Program-made: the position numbers and the translations under genes
The notes under the pieces: model-generated
The model's database searches: none
Told to the model about the DNA's origin: nothing
The model's input: the letters and a program-made list of their open reading frames with translations, nothing else
Shown: piece after piece, positions 13,390 to 27,716 of the stretch
Position numbering within the stretch: the stretch's first letter is position 1
Layout of the letters: every line of letters starts with the position of its first letter
Origin: Grifola frondosa
Taxonomy: Eukaryota; Basidiomycota; Agaricomycetes; Polyporales; Grifolaceae
DNA length: 64,000 nt
Assembly (NCBI GenBank): GCA_001683735.1
Contig: LUGG01000022.1
Location: 310,001 to 374,000 of the forward strand
Direction: 5' to 3'

Positions 13390-15483
13390 ATGGCGTCTAG
13401 TATTGAGCTCATAAATCCGAAGGCGGAGAGTGTTCGTCGGGCAGCAGCCTTACAGGTGTGTGGAACCTCAGTGCGAAGTGGAGTGCGGTTCATGATTTCA
13501 TTTAGGTCAACACGACTGGCGCGATGGGTCTCGCGAATGTTGTCAAAGGCAATTTGGGTATGTTGCTATAATTTTATATACTTTATATCACTGACTCCAT
13601 CCTACTCAAGGTCCAAGAGGTACCCTGAAGATGTTGGTGGATGGTGCGGGGCAGATCAAAATGACCAAAGATGGCAAAGTCCTTCTTTCAGAAATGCAGA
13701 TTCAAAACCCTACTGCAGCGATGATCGCACGGACAGCGGTTGCGCAGGATGATCAAGTGGGAGATGGAACAACGTCTGTGGTACTGTTGGTCGGAGAATT
13801 GCTTAAGCAGGCGGACCGCTACATTTCCGAAGGTGTACATCCTACGGTCATTGCGGAGGGGTTTGACCTGGCGAAGAAGGAGGCGTTAGCGGTGCGTTCA
13901 CCTTTGCAATGCCCATCAACTGAGAGATTGACTCGTGTGTGCAGTTTCTGGATACATTCAAGCGACGGGTGACGATGGACCGCGCGACTCTACTTAATGT
14001 CGCGTATACTTCTCTTGCCACAAAAGTCAATTCTGCTCTCGCCAAGCAGCTTGCTGCTGAGGTAGTCGATGCGGTATTGACCATCCGAGCCCCTCCACCA
14101 CCTGAAGGTGCGCTGCTCGACTTTGCGGTGATTTTGAAATGCTGATCTGCAGCAACAGATTCGCCCGATCAGTTCCGTGAACCAATTGACCTGCATATGG
14201 TCGAGATCATGAAAATGCAGCATCGGACGGCAGCCGAGACACAGCTCATCCGTGGGCTTGTCTTGGACCACGGTGCAAGACATCCGGATATGCCCAAACG
14301 TGTTGAGAATGCCTATATCCTCACCTTGAATGTCAGTCTGGAATATGAAAAAACGTTCGTCGCGATTCTTCTGTCCTTCGGACATTTATCTGATAAAGTG
14401 CTTTTTGCAGCGAAGTCAACTCTGGATTCTTCTATTCATCCGCGGAGCAACGTGAAAAGCTTGTAGAATCAGAGCGACGCTTCACCGACGCGAAATGCAG
14501 AAAGATTGTCGAGCTGAAGAACCTCGTGTGTGATCAGGCGGTCGGTGGAACGGAGAAGAAGAAAAACTTCGTTGTCATCAACCAAAAAGGCATTGACCCC
14601 TTGAGTCTCGATATTCTCGCCAAGAACGGCATCCTCGCTCTCAGACGCGCGAAGCGACGTAACATGGAACGGTACACAGTTTTGAAAGTTTCTCAATGAC
14701 CTACGGACTGAATTATGTTCGCAATGCAGGTTACAGCTCGTTTGCGGAGGTACCGCACAAAACTCTGTGGATGACCTTACGCCAGATGTCCTCGGCTGGG
14801 CCGGCCTTGTTTACGAGCAAACTCTTGGCGAGGACAAGTACACGTTCATAGAAGACGTGAAGGAGCCAAAGAGCGTGACGCTTCTCATCAAGGGCCCGAA
14901 CCCGCACACAATCCAGCAGACGCAGGACGCGCTGCGTGATGGTCTCCGTGCGGTGAAGAACGCGCTTGAGGACGAGACACTCATCCCTGGCGCGGGCGCA
15001 TTCGAGGTGGCATGTGCGGGACATCTCATGGGCCCCGTCAAGAAGAGCGCAAAGGGGCGCGCAAAGATGGGTGTGCAGGCGTTTGCTGAAGCCCTCCTCA
15101 TCATCCCGAAGACCCTAGCTGCGAATGGCGGATTTGACGTACAAGATGTCGTCGTTGCGCTGCAGGTCAGGCTTATGTTCTCCGGATCATTCGAACCGAC
15201 TGATCAGAATTCTCTTCATATCGACAGGAAGAGCAGGCTGCAGGGAATGTCGTTGGTATCGACCTGCAATCCGGGGAGCCGTTCGATCCGACGGTTGAGG
15301 GCATCTGGGACAATTACCGAGTGAAGAGGCAGATGATTCACTCATGGTGAGACTTCCTTGCTTTGTAAAACTCCCACCGGCTAACACTCTGCCCTCAGTT
15401 CCGTAATTGCTGTTAATTTGCTGTCAACGGATGAAATTCTTCGTGCGGGTCGCAGTTCCCTGAAGCCGGAAGGACAGCAGTAG
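13390..15483 (+). CDS. CCT6: T-complex protein 1 subunit zeta (CCT6)
   Basis: One of eight subunits of the cytosolic CCT/TRiC chaperonin that folds actin, tubulin and WD-repeat proteins using ATP. Multiple exons: 13390-13455, 13506-13557, then from 13611 onward. The start [20 protein letters not shown] and the zeta-type order are clear. The nucleotide-binding motif [16 protein letters not shown] is at about 13758-13805. The apical domain follows ([28 protein letters not shown]), then [22 protein letters not shown] and the equatorial C-terminal half with [15 protein letters not shown] and [21 protein letters not shown]. It ends SLKPEGQQ. All splice junctions join in frame with GT-AG introns, so this gene is intact, in contrast to several neighbours. 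Confidence 0.95.
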
Positions 15484-15728
15484 ACAACCGTGTACAATAA
15501 CTTTCTTTAATGCTGATCCCATGAAACAATTCGTCATTATGCCTTCCATGGCGAGAATTAGATATCATACACACAAGATTCCGGGACAGAGCCGTTGTAT
15601 CAACAAACAAATAAGCTAAAGGCACGCACAAAGACACATGAGGCATGATACTCGGTACAATAAGGAGCAATAAGAAGTGTAGATAACCGTTCAAACGGTA
15701 ACACTGTCAGTACGGGCATCGTTTATCG
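15484..15728. terminator. Convergent 3' flank between CCT6 and SET9
   Basis: About 245 bases separate the stops of the convergent CCT6 and SET9 genes, so both transcript ends must lie here or overlap. No specific polyadenylation element could be assigned with confidence. Confidence 0.4.
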
Positions 15729-18700
15729 TCAAGAGTCCGTGTCAGAAGAAGTATCCCACCCCGCATTTATCAACTTAGCGGGCGAGCTGGGAGCGTTCAA
15801 AGGGAATGAGACGGCCAACATACTGAAGTCGGGATAAGGAACGTTTGATGGAAGCAAAACGGTTTGCTTCCAAGCTAGGCCAGGAGACATTTGTGTAGAT
15901 GGCGGGGAGCGATTCGGCGCGGAGGGAGGTCTCGACTCTGGTGGCTCTGACGGCGGAGCGAGTACAATGCGTTCTACAGCTTGCTCCGAATCGCGTTCCG
16001 AATCATCCAGAGAATGGTTGGAAGATTGAGCGTCCTGTGGGAGCAAACAGTCAGCACTGCAACCTTCTTTTCAAGGAGCGAGCAGACTCACTTCCTCCGA
16101 CGATGAGATATCAGCCTCCATAGCGTCGGAAGGGGAACGCCTAGTGTTTGTAGCACGATTCTGCCGTCTCATCACCTCCAGCGGCTCAGCTTTGAACAAA
16201 TCTAAAGACGCTGGCGTAGGTGGATCGAGATAGCTCTGTTTCCGACAAGATTCGGCTATATGTTCAACATCATTCACAGTGCGTGCCTTGGGTTGCGGCG
16301 CCCAGCGGCGCCTAGCCAGGTTGACCGGAGAGGGTTTGAAGGTCAGTCGGCCAAGGTACGAGGCCCTGAATGGGAGGGAGGGTGCATGTGATACATGATT
16401 CGCATCCTCATCCTCGTCCTCGTCCTCATCCTTCTCTTCATGCGCGTCGGAAAGTTCCTCGCGTGAATCAACAACAGCAACAGTATGATCCGTCTCGTCT
16501 TCAGGCGTCACTGGCAGATCGGCGTCATCATCCGTTGATGACTGCATCCCAAAGGCGCTGAGAGTGTCTGGTGCTTCAGAGGGTCCATCGGAATTGACGC
16601 AGACCCACTTTCGACGCGCAAAAGCCACAGGATTCGCACCTGAAAGGAGGCCTACGCCGCTCTTCATCCCGCCCGCCAGAGGAACTCGGAAATGCAGGGA
16701 GTCGGCGCCCTCTTCGTCATTGTCGTCATTCTCTTCATCTTCCTCCTCTTCCTCAGCCTCAGCTTCGGCTTCCTCCTCTTCCTCTTCATCGACCCGCGGC
16801 TTCTTCCCGGTCCGATCTTCTTCTTCTTCCTCCTCCTCCTCGCGAAGACGCTTGATAGCAGCGCTCTCCATATTCTCCGCGCTCTCGGTCTCTGGCAAAG
16901 CGTAGGCAGGAGGGTCTTGAGAAACCCTCTCCGTACCCGCCTTCGCCTTCTCCTCTTCTCGTTCTTTCTCAACCTCTGCCCGCACCTTGCTGCGGTATTT
17001 CGCCCTTTGCGCGCGCGAAAGTCGTCGGCCGCCTGCGGTGAACGTGAAGTTCTTGCGCATGTATCGGCCGTTCGTAGAAGCCTTCTTCCCGAATCTCCCA
17101 TTAGCCTCTCTCGGTTGAGCAGCGACGGCGAGTGATTTCGGAGTTTGTACTTTCACTATTTCTCCTGTTTTGACCGGACTCTGCGGGTCCGCTGGCACCT
17201 CGCCTAGGACCTGCTCGGCGACTGCAGCATTATCATTGTCCTCACTTTCCGCTGTGAGCGACGAGGAAGTGGATGATGATGACGCGGGTGCTTTGGTCTT
17301 CCCTTTCGGAGGCTCGCTTTCGCGCATTTTGAGACTTGGCACGCGCGCACGGCTACTGCGACGCTCGTTGCTGCCTTTTGTCCTGACATTGAGTAATTCG
17401 CGTGCCCTCGATGACATGCCTACCCGGTTCTTTGGCGGTCGTCCTCGGGGACGTCCGGTTGAGGGCTTCTTCCTCTTCGCAGGACGATCGTCGTCGACTT
17501 CTTCCCCTTCCCCGAGCCGTTTGTACGGCCGTTTGGCAGGGACAGTAGCTGCCGACAGTTTGCGGTCTAACGCGTGCAGGGTATGCGGGGTGATCTTACG
17601 GGAGGATGACCCTTCCGTGGGGGTATTGCTCTTGAACTCGCGTGGCTCTGGTACGAAGGCAGTGCCTCCTCTGGTAGGAACACGCTCTGGCCATTTCAAT
17701 GCATATATCTCGAAATGGCGCATGCACCTAAGAACAATCCGGTTAATGGTGAGTTACCGCGATAAACGCGAGACTCACCTAGGACATTCTACGTTTACAT
17801 TCTTTCGAGGTCTTCCTCTCTTCCCCGTGCGACCCAAGCTCAGCCCCCAAATAACCTGATCGTCCAGGGAAATGACTGGCAGCACATTTGAGCACGTCAC
17901 ACAAGTGGGCAGCGGCTTCCCATCAACCCCCTCGGGCCCTCTGCAGGCTTCTTACCGGCAGCTTTGGGCGCGTCAGCTGCGCTTGGGAGGAACACGCGCT
18001 TGCGAAGTGTGCGCGTCTCCAGCTCGGGGTCGTCCTGGCTCCTCCCCTTCAGCTCCGCAGCATCGACGGTGGAACCTCGGGCGGATGCTCGTCCCCTGCC
18101 TTTCATGGGCGTGCTCCGCGAGGAGCTTGTCTCCTTCGTTGGAGCCCGGCCCTTGATCCGCGAGGAAGACCGCAAACTATCTACCGCCGAACCATTGTCT
18201 GAAGTTAGCGGTGGGGTTTCTAGTTGTCTAACCGACGACGCAGAGCGCGACTTAGCGACGCCCTTGCCCTTGTCTTGTGTGCTCGCGCCGGTTATCTGCG
18301 AGCGAGTAGAAACCCCTGCTGGCGTCGACTTCCTCGGCGAAGGAGTAACAGATGCGGACCATCCTCGCATGACAGAGGGTTCTGGATCGGGTGTCATGAG
18401 CCCATTCCCCTTCGACGGGCCCTCATTCGGAGGGATTGCAACCGAAGAGCTTGAAGACGCGAGCGATGTGAGATCTGAGGTAGTGTCAGGCTCGACTTCG
18501 GCATCAAGCTCAATTGGTCCGGCGCCGCTTGTTGGCGAACTGCGGTCCTCGACCACCGCATAAACCCCCCTGCGTGTCCGTCGCTCGTTCACGTTGACGA
18601 CCTCCTCATCCGTCGTCCAATCGCTGCTGTCGTTCGTGGAGGACGAGTCCCATCCACCTGCATCAGATTCCACATCGCTCCGTGTGCCCGAGCCAGAATC

Positions 18701-19862
18701 TGACACGTCGTCATCAAGGACAGTGGGTGCATAACCCCTCGGCCGTTTTTCTCGCACGTCTCACACAGGCAATGTCGATTTTTGCGCCCAACTGTGGATA
18801 ATTTGAGGCCTTATGATATCACAACAGCATAGATAGACATTTCACTTACAGTAGCCGTCTCCATAGTGAGCCGTTACTTCCTCTCCCACAGCGATGGGTT
18901 TGATTACGCGAAACGTAATATACCTGCCTTCGCGAAAAAGTTCGACGTTATGATCACAATCGTGCTATAGAACGTGTCAGCGTCGCTCTGATACTAATCG
19001 CAGAAGGCGAGCAAGCTGCTCACATTCACGAAGCGTGCCGGACCCAAGAATAGATGATTCTTCTTGAGCTGTTTGGAGTGAATCACGCTGAAATCACGTC
19101 TGATCCCCACACCGTCGGTATGTCGCTCGTCCGTGCGCTTAAGATCCTTGTCCTCTTTATCAGTGAGGTCGGCCATGGACCCCTTGAGCTCGGAGATGAC
19201 TTGGCCAGGGACGAGTGGGCGTGTGGAGAGGATACATAACTCAGACTTGCCGGTGCGGTGTGAGTAGCGGGATGTATGCGCGATTTCGATAGAGCCCGAC
19301 GGCAGGTACAACTCGAAGTAACGAGAGGCGTGGCTGAATATGGCATGAGTGGGAGTGACAACACGAGAGACCGATGTAAGCATACGTGGCAAACGCGTTG
19401 ATCTGTTTCTGATTATAATGAAGAAGATAATAGCGCACAGCTGGCAGGCTGCAGAGCGCGTTGAGCACATGGGACAGCAAATGACGAGACAGACGCACGA
19501 CAGGATCTCATCGACTGCGTGGCGGATCGCAGTCTTCGCGGGGCCCTTCGCAGCAACCAGCTACGCGTCACAGGACACCAGACACGTTCGTAAGGATTTA
19601 GAACATTAAGACAAAAAAATGAGGATGCCAAAGTACTTACACGTCGCACAATTTGGAGCAACTCGCTGGATTCTGTCTTGGGCAGCTCGCGGGAAGGGTC
19701 CATCTTATGCACGACGAGAGGCACAGTGCCGGTACCGAGCTTCTCGACGAGCAGGTGGCTGAGAAAATCGTCGTCTCGAGAGAGATCTCGCGCGTTCATG
19801 ATCTTGGTAGGTCGCCACGCCCCTTTCAGTGATGAGCGGTTGCCCGCGACGGGCTTTGGCAT
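15729..19862 (-). CDS. SET9: Histone H4-K20 methyltransferase, SET9/Suv4-20 family
   Basis: The protein methylates histone H4 lysine 20. It starts MPKPVAGNRSSLKGAW at 19862, followed by the family N-terminal helical domain (DLSRDDDFLSHLLVEKLG). The SET domain begins with HASRYFELYLPSGSIEIAHT and continues through RRDFSVIHSKQLKKNHLFLGPARFVN, DCDHNVELFREGRYITF and GEEVTAHYGDGYC, then a post-SET cysteine cluster (CLCETCEKNGRG). A long disordered tail follows. It contains a Cys/His-rich fungal module (LPTCVTCSNVLPVI, VECPRCMRHFEIYALKWP), an AT-hook (GRPRGRPPKN) and acidic tracts. Three places need one extra base to keep the conserved frame: about 19498, 18735-18738 (C run) and 17927-17931 (C run). 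The stop at 15729 follows an intron at about 16035-16090. Neighbouring CCT6 is convergent. Confidence 0.9.
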
Positions 19863-20427
19863 CGAAGTAGAAGAGGAACGTGAAAAGCAGTAAGAGCGAA
19901 AAGATATACACAAAAGATGTGGACACGGCAGTCAAAGAAAAGAAAGTGGAGAGATGTGGCAGAGTTTGCAACGCGAGGTGCGCGGAACGCCAGGAGGAAG
20001 ACGCTGCACCGGTCGCGTGGGCGCGGCCTTATAAGCGCGCTCTGTGGCGGTCCTGTCTGTAAATCTTTTGTTCAAAGCAACCGCATTGCAACGCTTTCAT
20101 TTGTCTTTTCTGACTCAAATTTTGCGCGACTGGCTGTTGTTTACGGTCAATACCTTGCAGGACGTCCAAGCATGTCCAAGCGTTACAACTTCGCACTCGA
20201 TTCCGCTACAAATAGAAGATAGGCATGCATTGCACTTGCGTATGGGTAGACATACATGTCATACAGGAGGGAGATGCGATAAAGAGCAGGAAGGGTCGCA
20301 GAGTCATAGCTGGAATTTTCGCGAATACACTATCATTGCTGACAGCTCACTCCTGCGCCCACTCCCTCGGCACAGGAAAGCAAAAAGCACTAGCCAAACA
20401 GAAGAAAGTAGTACGTCACACGACGAA
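19863..20427. promoter_or_regulatory. Upstream region of SET9 and 3' flank of the eS8 gene
   Basis: Both flanking genes are on the minus strand, so this stretch holds the SET9 promoter and 5' UTR plus the eS8 3' end. ORFs here are short and lack motifs. No RNA gene seen. Confidence 0.4.
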
Positions 20428-21441
20428 CTACGCCGCGTGGGCGTGCTTCTGCTTGCCGGTCCTGATCTTCCTTAGGTAGAACTAATTCATGTGATAGCAT
20501 ATTAGTATTCGTCACCGGAGAGAATAAACCTCGTTTTGGTAACTTACTTCCAGTTCCTTACCCTCAAGAATGTATCCATCTGCGCGACCGGACTGGCCTG
20601 GCCGACTACTGATGGCAGCGTACAAACGACCGGCAGCGAATTGGTGCTCAAGAAGCGTATCAACCTTGGCATCTATTGACATACACACATGGTGCGTAAG
20701 GAAAAATAGACTAGAAAATATAAGTAGACGTACCCTTCTTCCTCTCATCGAGGTTGCGCTGCGCGTGATTGGACAGCTTTTTCGCCTCCTCGGTCTCCTC
20801 AGCAGCCACATCCTTCTTCGCGCCTCTCTTGGTCACAGGCTGGGCGTACTATGAGAAGAACATCTAGGGTTATTTCGATTGCAATACATCGGGAGATATC
20901 GATACATACATGTGCCTCATACCATTGACGGAAAGGAGCAGCATCGACCTGAATGATGGCGCTCTTGACAAGAGTGTTTGTCCGGACAAGCTCATTGTTG
21001 GACGCATTGTAAACCTGCATTGCAAAGTTAGTACCATTGCGTGTCGCCCCTCCCTCAAATCGAAAGGATGATCGCACTACAGACTTACTACACCAATGAT
21101 CCTCGTCTTCCTGGTGACATGTTCGCTGCCCCACGCGAAGTTGCCAGAGTCGAGACGAAGCGCACGGTATTTGATGTTGCCGCCACGGACACGGACAGAG
21201 TGAACACGCTTCGGGCCCAACTTGGTGCTAGCAGGCTGACGACCGAGCTCGAATTTTCGCTTCTTGCGATAATGAGGGCGCTGCGCACCCGTGGCGGAGC
21301 GTTTGTGCCTTGACGAACGGGATATACCTACAAGTCACAGTTCATAGAAAAATAGCGTTTCAAAGGAATCAAGAGCACAGAGACATTCCATCAGTCAAGA
21401 GAACGTAATGGTGAAGAAACGGATGAGCGGCACTAACCCAT
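20428..21441 (-). CDS. RPS8: 40S ribosomal protein S8 (eS8)
   Basis: A structural protein of the small ribosomal subunit. Exon 1 is only ATGG (21441-21438), followed by a roughly 110-nt intron to 21329, a common layout for fungal ribosomal protein genes. Exon 2 reads [18 protein letters not shown], then [20 protein letters not shown] and [20 protein letters not shown]. Later exons encode [27 protein letters not shown], the Lys/Glu-rich linker ([20 protein letters not shown]), [20 protein letters not shown] and [14 protein letters not shown]. The final exon gives [17 protein letters not shown] and the stop at 20428. All junctions are in frame. No box C/D snoRNA was found in the first intron. 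Confidence 0.95.
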
Positions 21442-22472
21442 GGCGGATAGTCTTGAGGCTTGACGGTAGGGTGTTCACGTATAGCCTTTCCCTGTGGATA
21501 AGTGATTACAGTTTTACAAAATAAGGTTTGACGCGTTGAGCCTCCGACAGAATGCAGCCACCGCACGCCACAGTCTGACTTGAGCAACTTTATGTTCCCT
21601 TTGAGCGGGATCCTGTTCGCGTTGTTGAGCATCTTGCAATTGGTCTCCAACTGGCGATGTCTTCGGCATCTGTCGTCATCTAGTCTCCAGATGCTTGCGC
21701 GGTATTCACGTTTTGAGCGTGCCAAAATGTATTTTGTCTCCTCAATCCCCAGAGTCTGCCAGCTGGTTTAGGTAGAATGTGCGGTGTATCTGTACCTCGG
21801 TTGGCGACATCTCCCACAGCTTTTTGCGTCTCCCCATCATCTTGACGAACTGTGCGATATTTGCTCCGTGATTAGGCATGGAAGCACAGGTCTGCTAGAT
21901 GATCTCCTCATTGGCAATACTTACTCGGTCGCGAATGAGTCGAGATGCATTCTGCCTGTCTGCAATACTCTGGTTCCATGCAGACCTCTCAGTTCCTGAC
22001 TTCAAGCTGCTGGCGAGTCATCAGCGTGCTCATGGTTATTCCACGTTTGGGTTCTCGCTCCCGCAAACAACCCGCAAATCAACAACTTCGGACATAGGGT
22101 TGGATAGATGTCACTTGGTGTCATTGAGGATTTAGTGCTGCGAGGGACCAGGGTCGTTGGGATTGCCGTACCTGTATCTGTAGACACCATACGCGAAAAG
22201 TCGGCTCAGTTCCCGGATCCTATGATATACTTCCGCCGGTGCAAACATCAGTTCTTCTTGGGCAGTTCAGCATGATATGTTCCTTGAAACGGGGATGGAG
22301 TGGTCGCCAGTTGAGCGCGAGAGCAGCGAACGGCTGAACGTTCTGGACCACATGGGCGGCGCATATAAGATGCTCCTCCGAACGCAACCTATCGGCCAGC
22401 TCACACCTACCACTTCAACCACCCCAATCCTGTCTACTCGTCTCGTTCACGTTCTTTGCTAGTCAGTCCAAT
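21442..22472 (-). other. Divergent region between eS8 and UGP1 copy A, with a possible small unrecognised minus-strand gene
   Basis: The 1 kb between two divergent starts is long for this window. On the minus strand there are protein-like pieces. One from about 22353 begins MWSRTFSRSLLSRS and looks like a mitochondrial presequence. It runs into a TGA and then resumes in the same frame as MFAPAEVYHRIRELSRLFAYG, near 22236. Further pieces (GRRKKLWEMSPTEVQIH at about 21840-21790, NANRIPLKGNIKLLKSD at about 21630-21575) have GT/AG words nearby. They may be exons of one small gene, but I cannot assemble a convincing product or name a family. The eS8 and UGP1 promoters must lie at the two ends. Confidence 0.3.
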
Positions 22473-24682
<2,210 letters not shown>

Positions 24683-25572
24683 GGTGGTTATACCGCTTTG
24701 CGCCATACATACCCATTGATATACCCCTGGCCAGTTCACGCTCATTCAACATGCATTAACACCCACGGTGTTCTCTGCCGCTTAGATCTCTACTTCCATA
24801 TCTCTGCATAATCCTCATATATTACGTGCTTACATGAACCGCGCCTTTCATTGCTCCTGTTGGACCCTGTCTTCTGATCCTCTCTTCCTCTTGGGTTTCT
24901 TGGGCGGTTGCAATCCTACACTTCCCGACCGACATCTGCATAACATCCTAGACTCATTTGTGGACTATACATAGCAAAGGACGTTGTTGCACAACAATAT
25001 AATTCTCTCTAGACTATTCAAACAGAACACTCCCCGGGACGGACGTCGAAACGCAAGCAAACATGATAGTTTACCTTGAGACTTTTCTTTCTTGGTGACA
25101 TCCGCGTGTTACGCGCGGTCACGTGCAAGACGTTACTCGCGTCGCATGTGGCTCGCAATTCGTGGAAGCCAGCTGCCACGAGTTCGTGCAAGACATGCTT
25201 CAGAAATCTTTGCTCTCTAGTTAGCACGGCCCGAAAATATTGCTGTGAGATGTCGTGCGTGTCCAATTCGCCACGGGTTGTGAAACCGAGTCAACCTATA
25301 TGAGACAAATACTGATGTATTGCTATACCATAAGAACCCTACCGTACATATAACACAATTTCCATTAACACATTTTCTCATACGGACCGCGCGAGGCCCC
25401 GGTCCAGTCCGTGCTGCTCATCTAGTGTGTGTGTTGCACCTGCAAGTGCCGTACCAACCATATCATACCATACTGTAAAGCGAACGTGTGCGAGCCGCAG
25501 AGAGAACGTCCGTGCGTGAAGAGAATGAAGACACGGAATCCCGCGATATGATTCTGTGTCGTCATGGGTATA
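24683..25572. other. Convergent 3' region between the two UGP1 copies
   Basis: About 890 bases separate the two tail-to-tail UGP1 stops. It should hold both 3' UTRs. No inverted homology between its two halves was obvious by eye, and no ORF here has recognisable motifs. Confidence 0.4.
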
Positions 25573-27716
25573 TCATAGTTCCTGAAGGAGAGGTCAATTA
25601 GTGGGGCAGAACACGGGAAGAAAGAAAGAACGCACGATCATGTTCAGGTTACCAGACAGGAGTCCTGCAAAGGCAGTGAGCAACGTGTCTACCAACGAAA
25701 TGAGCCTGCTCTTACTGTTTTCCAATATGCAACCATCAGGGATGTCAATTCGCTGACCCTCGTTCGCAACAACTGTCACGAAATCAGAAACAGCCCTTCC
25801 ACAGAAGGACAACTCCGGACACGCACCGATTACGGTCCCCCGCAGGGTGACGTTCCGCCCAAAGTACACATCTCCGGTGACCGTCAAGTGGTCTAGCTCA
25901 ATAATCTTCGGGATCTTCTTGAACCGCTTCTGGAACTGCGCAATCTTCTTGAAGTGGTCGCCAAGCTTGATGACGGGCGTCGTCTCGAACATTCTGTTCT
26001 CATTGATGACGAGCTGTCCGTGCTGGAGCGAGTAGATGTCGCTCTTGATAAGGAGGAGATCCGAGCAGCTCTTCACAGGGAGGAACCGGCTCCGTGGTAC
26101 GTTCACGCCATGTGCATTATGGAAGTGCTTGATCGCGGCACCCGCAGCTGTCTCGAGCTGTTAAAGCGAACAACCGCGTTAGGGCCGTACAGAAGGAAGA
26201 CAATTGTGAGGAAGACGAGCCTGGATAACCGCTTGACCGTCATCTGTCGTCTTAGGGTTCACGATGATCTCCAGCTCCATCTCTCCGGCCTGCATGACCC
26301 GCTTCAGGGCTATGTACAATGACGCACTACGTCAACGATGAACAGCCGGGAGGAATCGTCAAGACACACCTGTGAGATTGATCCACAAGTTGTTCGTGTT
26401 GAAGATCTTGAACTTCCGCACTATGTGGGGACCGAAGTATCAGCAGATGTTCAATGGCAGTCACGATCGTAAGTATCGTACCGGACTTGAACTCTTCGAC
26501 GTGCTCCGACGCAACTTGTGCGACTTCCAATAGACGGATGGAGCCGTCGTAGTCAATGAGTGTTCCTCCCTGTGGTTGGTCTGTTTAGCGAGCGACGACA
26601 TTAGGTTAAGGAGAATGCGTACCTTAATATCCGCCTTGGTCTTGTCAGTGACCTCCATGATGAATTCCGCCTGTGTGTCGATCATGTGTTGCAGGATTTT
26701 CTCATCTACACTATAAGCGGAGGAGGATCAGCATCTGCCACCGCCTCTCAAACGCAAAATAAAGCCCTTACACAGCGCCCAAATTGTCCGAGTTGGATAC
26801 AAAGAGATACTCCTTACCCTCTGCAAGCAGTTGGTCGAGCACGCCAGATTGATACAGCGCATTGTAGAGATCACCGTGACCCGGCGGGTACCAATGCCGC
26901 TTCTCGTCGTCGGCGGTCTTCGGGCAAGGCAGGAGGGTCTCCTTGTATATGCGCGGGTACCGCGACTGGTTGAACGTTGTGATGCGCAGCTGCTGGTTGG
27001 CGTATTTCTTGATGTTGCGGAGCGTGTCCTCGTGCGTGTTGAAAGAGGTCATGAGAATCATGGGTACATCGACACGGTGCGTCGTGTTCAGATGTTCGAT
27101 CTGGCGCACGGTGAGATCCAGGAAGGTCATATCGTCCTTGACCTCGAGAGCGCTTTTCGCACCGGTCATCCCTAAGGCAAGTCAGCGCATGACTACGATA
27201 ATGGAGGATATACGATCTTACCCATGGATGTCCCGAGACCGCCATTGACCTTGAGCACAGCGAGCTTGTTGAGGTTCAACGAGTCTGCGGGGGGCAGCTT
27301 GGCATATGGGACGATCTGGTCCTCGGCGGGAGACTTGATCCGGTCCCAATCACTGAAGGCGTCGTTAGAGCACCAAGGAGAAAGGCGAGGAGAAAGCAGA
27401 CGCACAGCTCCTGACTTCTGGCACGCTCCGAGAGATAACGCGTGAAGAGATAGAAGAAGGACTGCATCTCGATGTCGAACGCCTGCGGTCGGAGGGAACG
27501 GTGAGCAGGCCCATGGGCCACGGAGGGCAAGTCATAAGATGGACACCAAACCTTCTTGGTCTCGGGATCCTGCACTGATTTGACCAGATTGCTGATCTCG
27601 TTGCGCATGGCCTTTGCGGCGACACCGGTGGTGGCGGTCTTGAAGTCAATATGACTGGTGCCGCGGACGCGAGAAGTGAAGGAGTCGCTCCTTGGCATGA
27701 GTGAGTCGGTGGTCAT
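25573..27716 (-). CDS. UGP1: UTP-glucose-1-phosphate uridylyltransferase, copy B (intact)
   Basis: Same enzyme as copy A, and intact. The start [19 protein letters not shown] at 27716 is followed by [20 protein letters not shown]. The UTP loop is [15 protein letters not shown] at about 27270-27225. Then come [46 protein letters not shown], the catalytic-domain end, and the beta-helix with [18 protein letters not shown]. The final IEL-stop is split off by an intron and ends at 25573. The intron at 26220-26158 begins GC rather than GT (exon CAG, donor GCTCGT, acceptor CAG) and joins VIQ to LETAAG in frame. Copy A has no intron at that place. Copies A and B differ at scattered residues ([10 protein letters not shown] versus [15 protein letters not shown] versus ADDEK), so the duplication is not very recent. 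Confidence 0.93.

Noticed and set aside
16564..17135. Plus-strand ORFs full of Ser, Phe and Leu across 16564-17859.
   Set aside because: They are antisense shadows of the acidic, Glu-rich tail of SET9, whose codon runs give Ser/Leu/Phe on the other strand.
21329..21437. An intronic snoRNA in the eS8 gene.
   Set aside because: The intron has no convincing box C (RTGATGA) paired with a box D.
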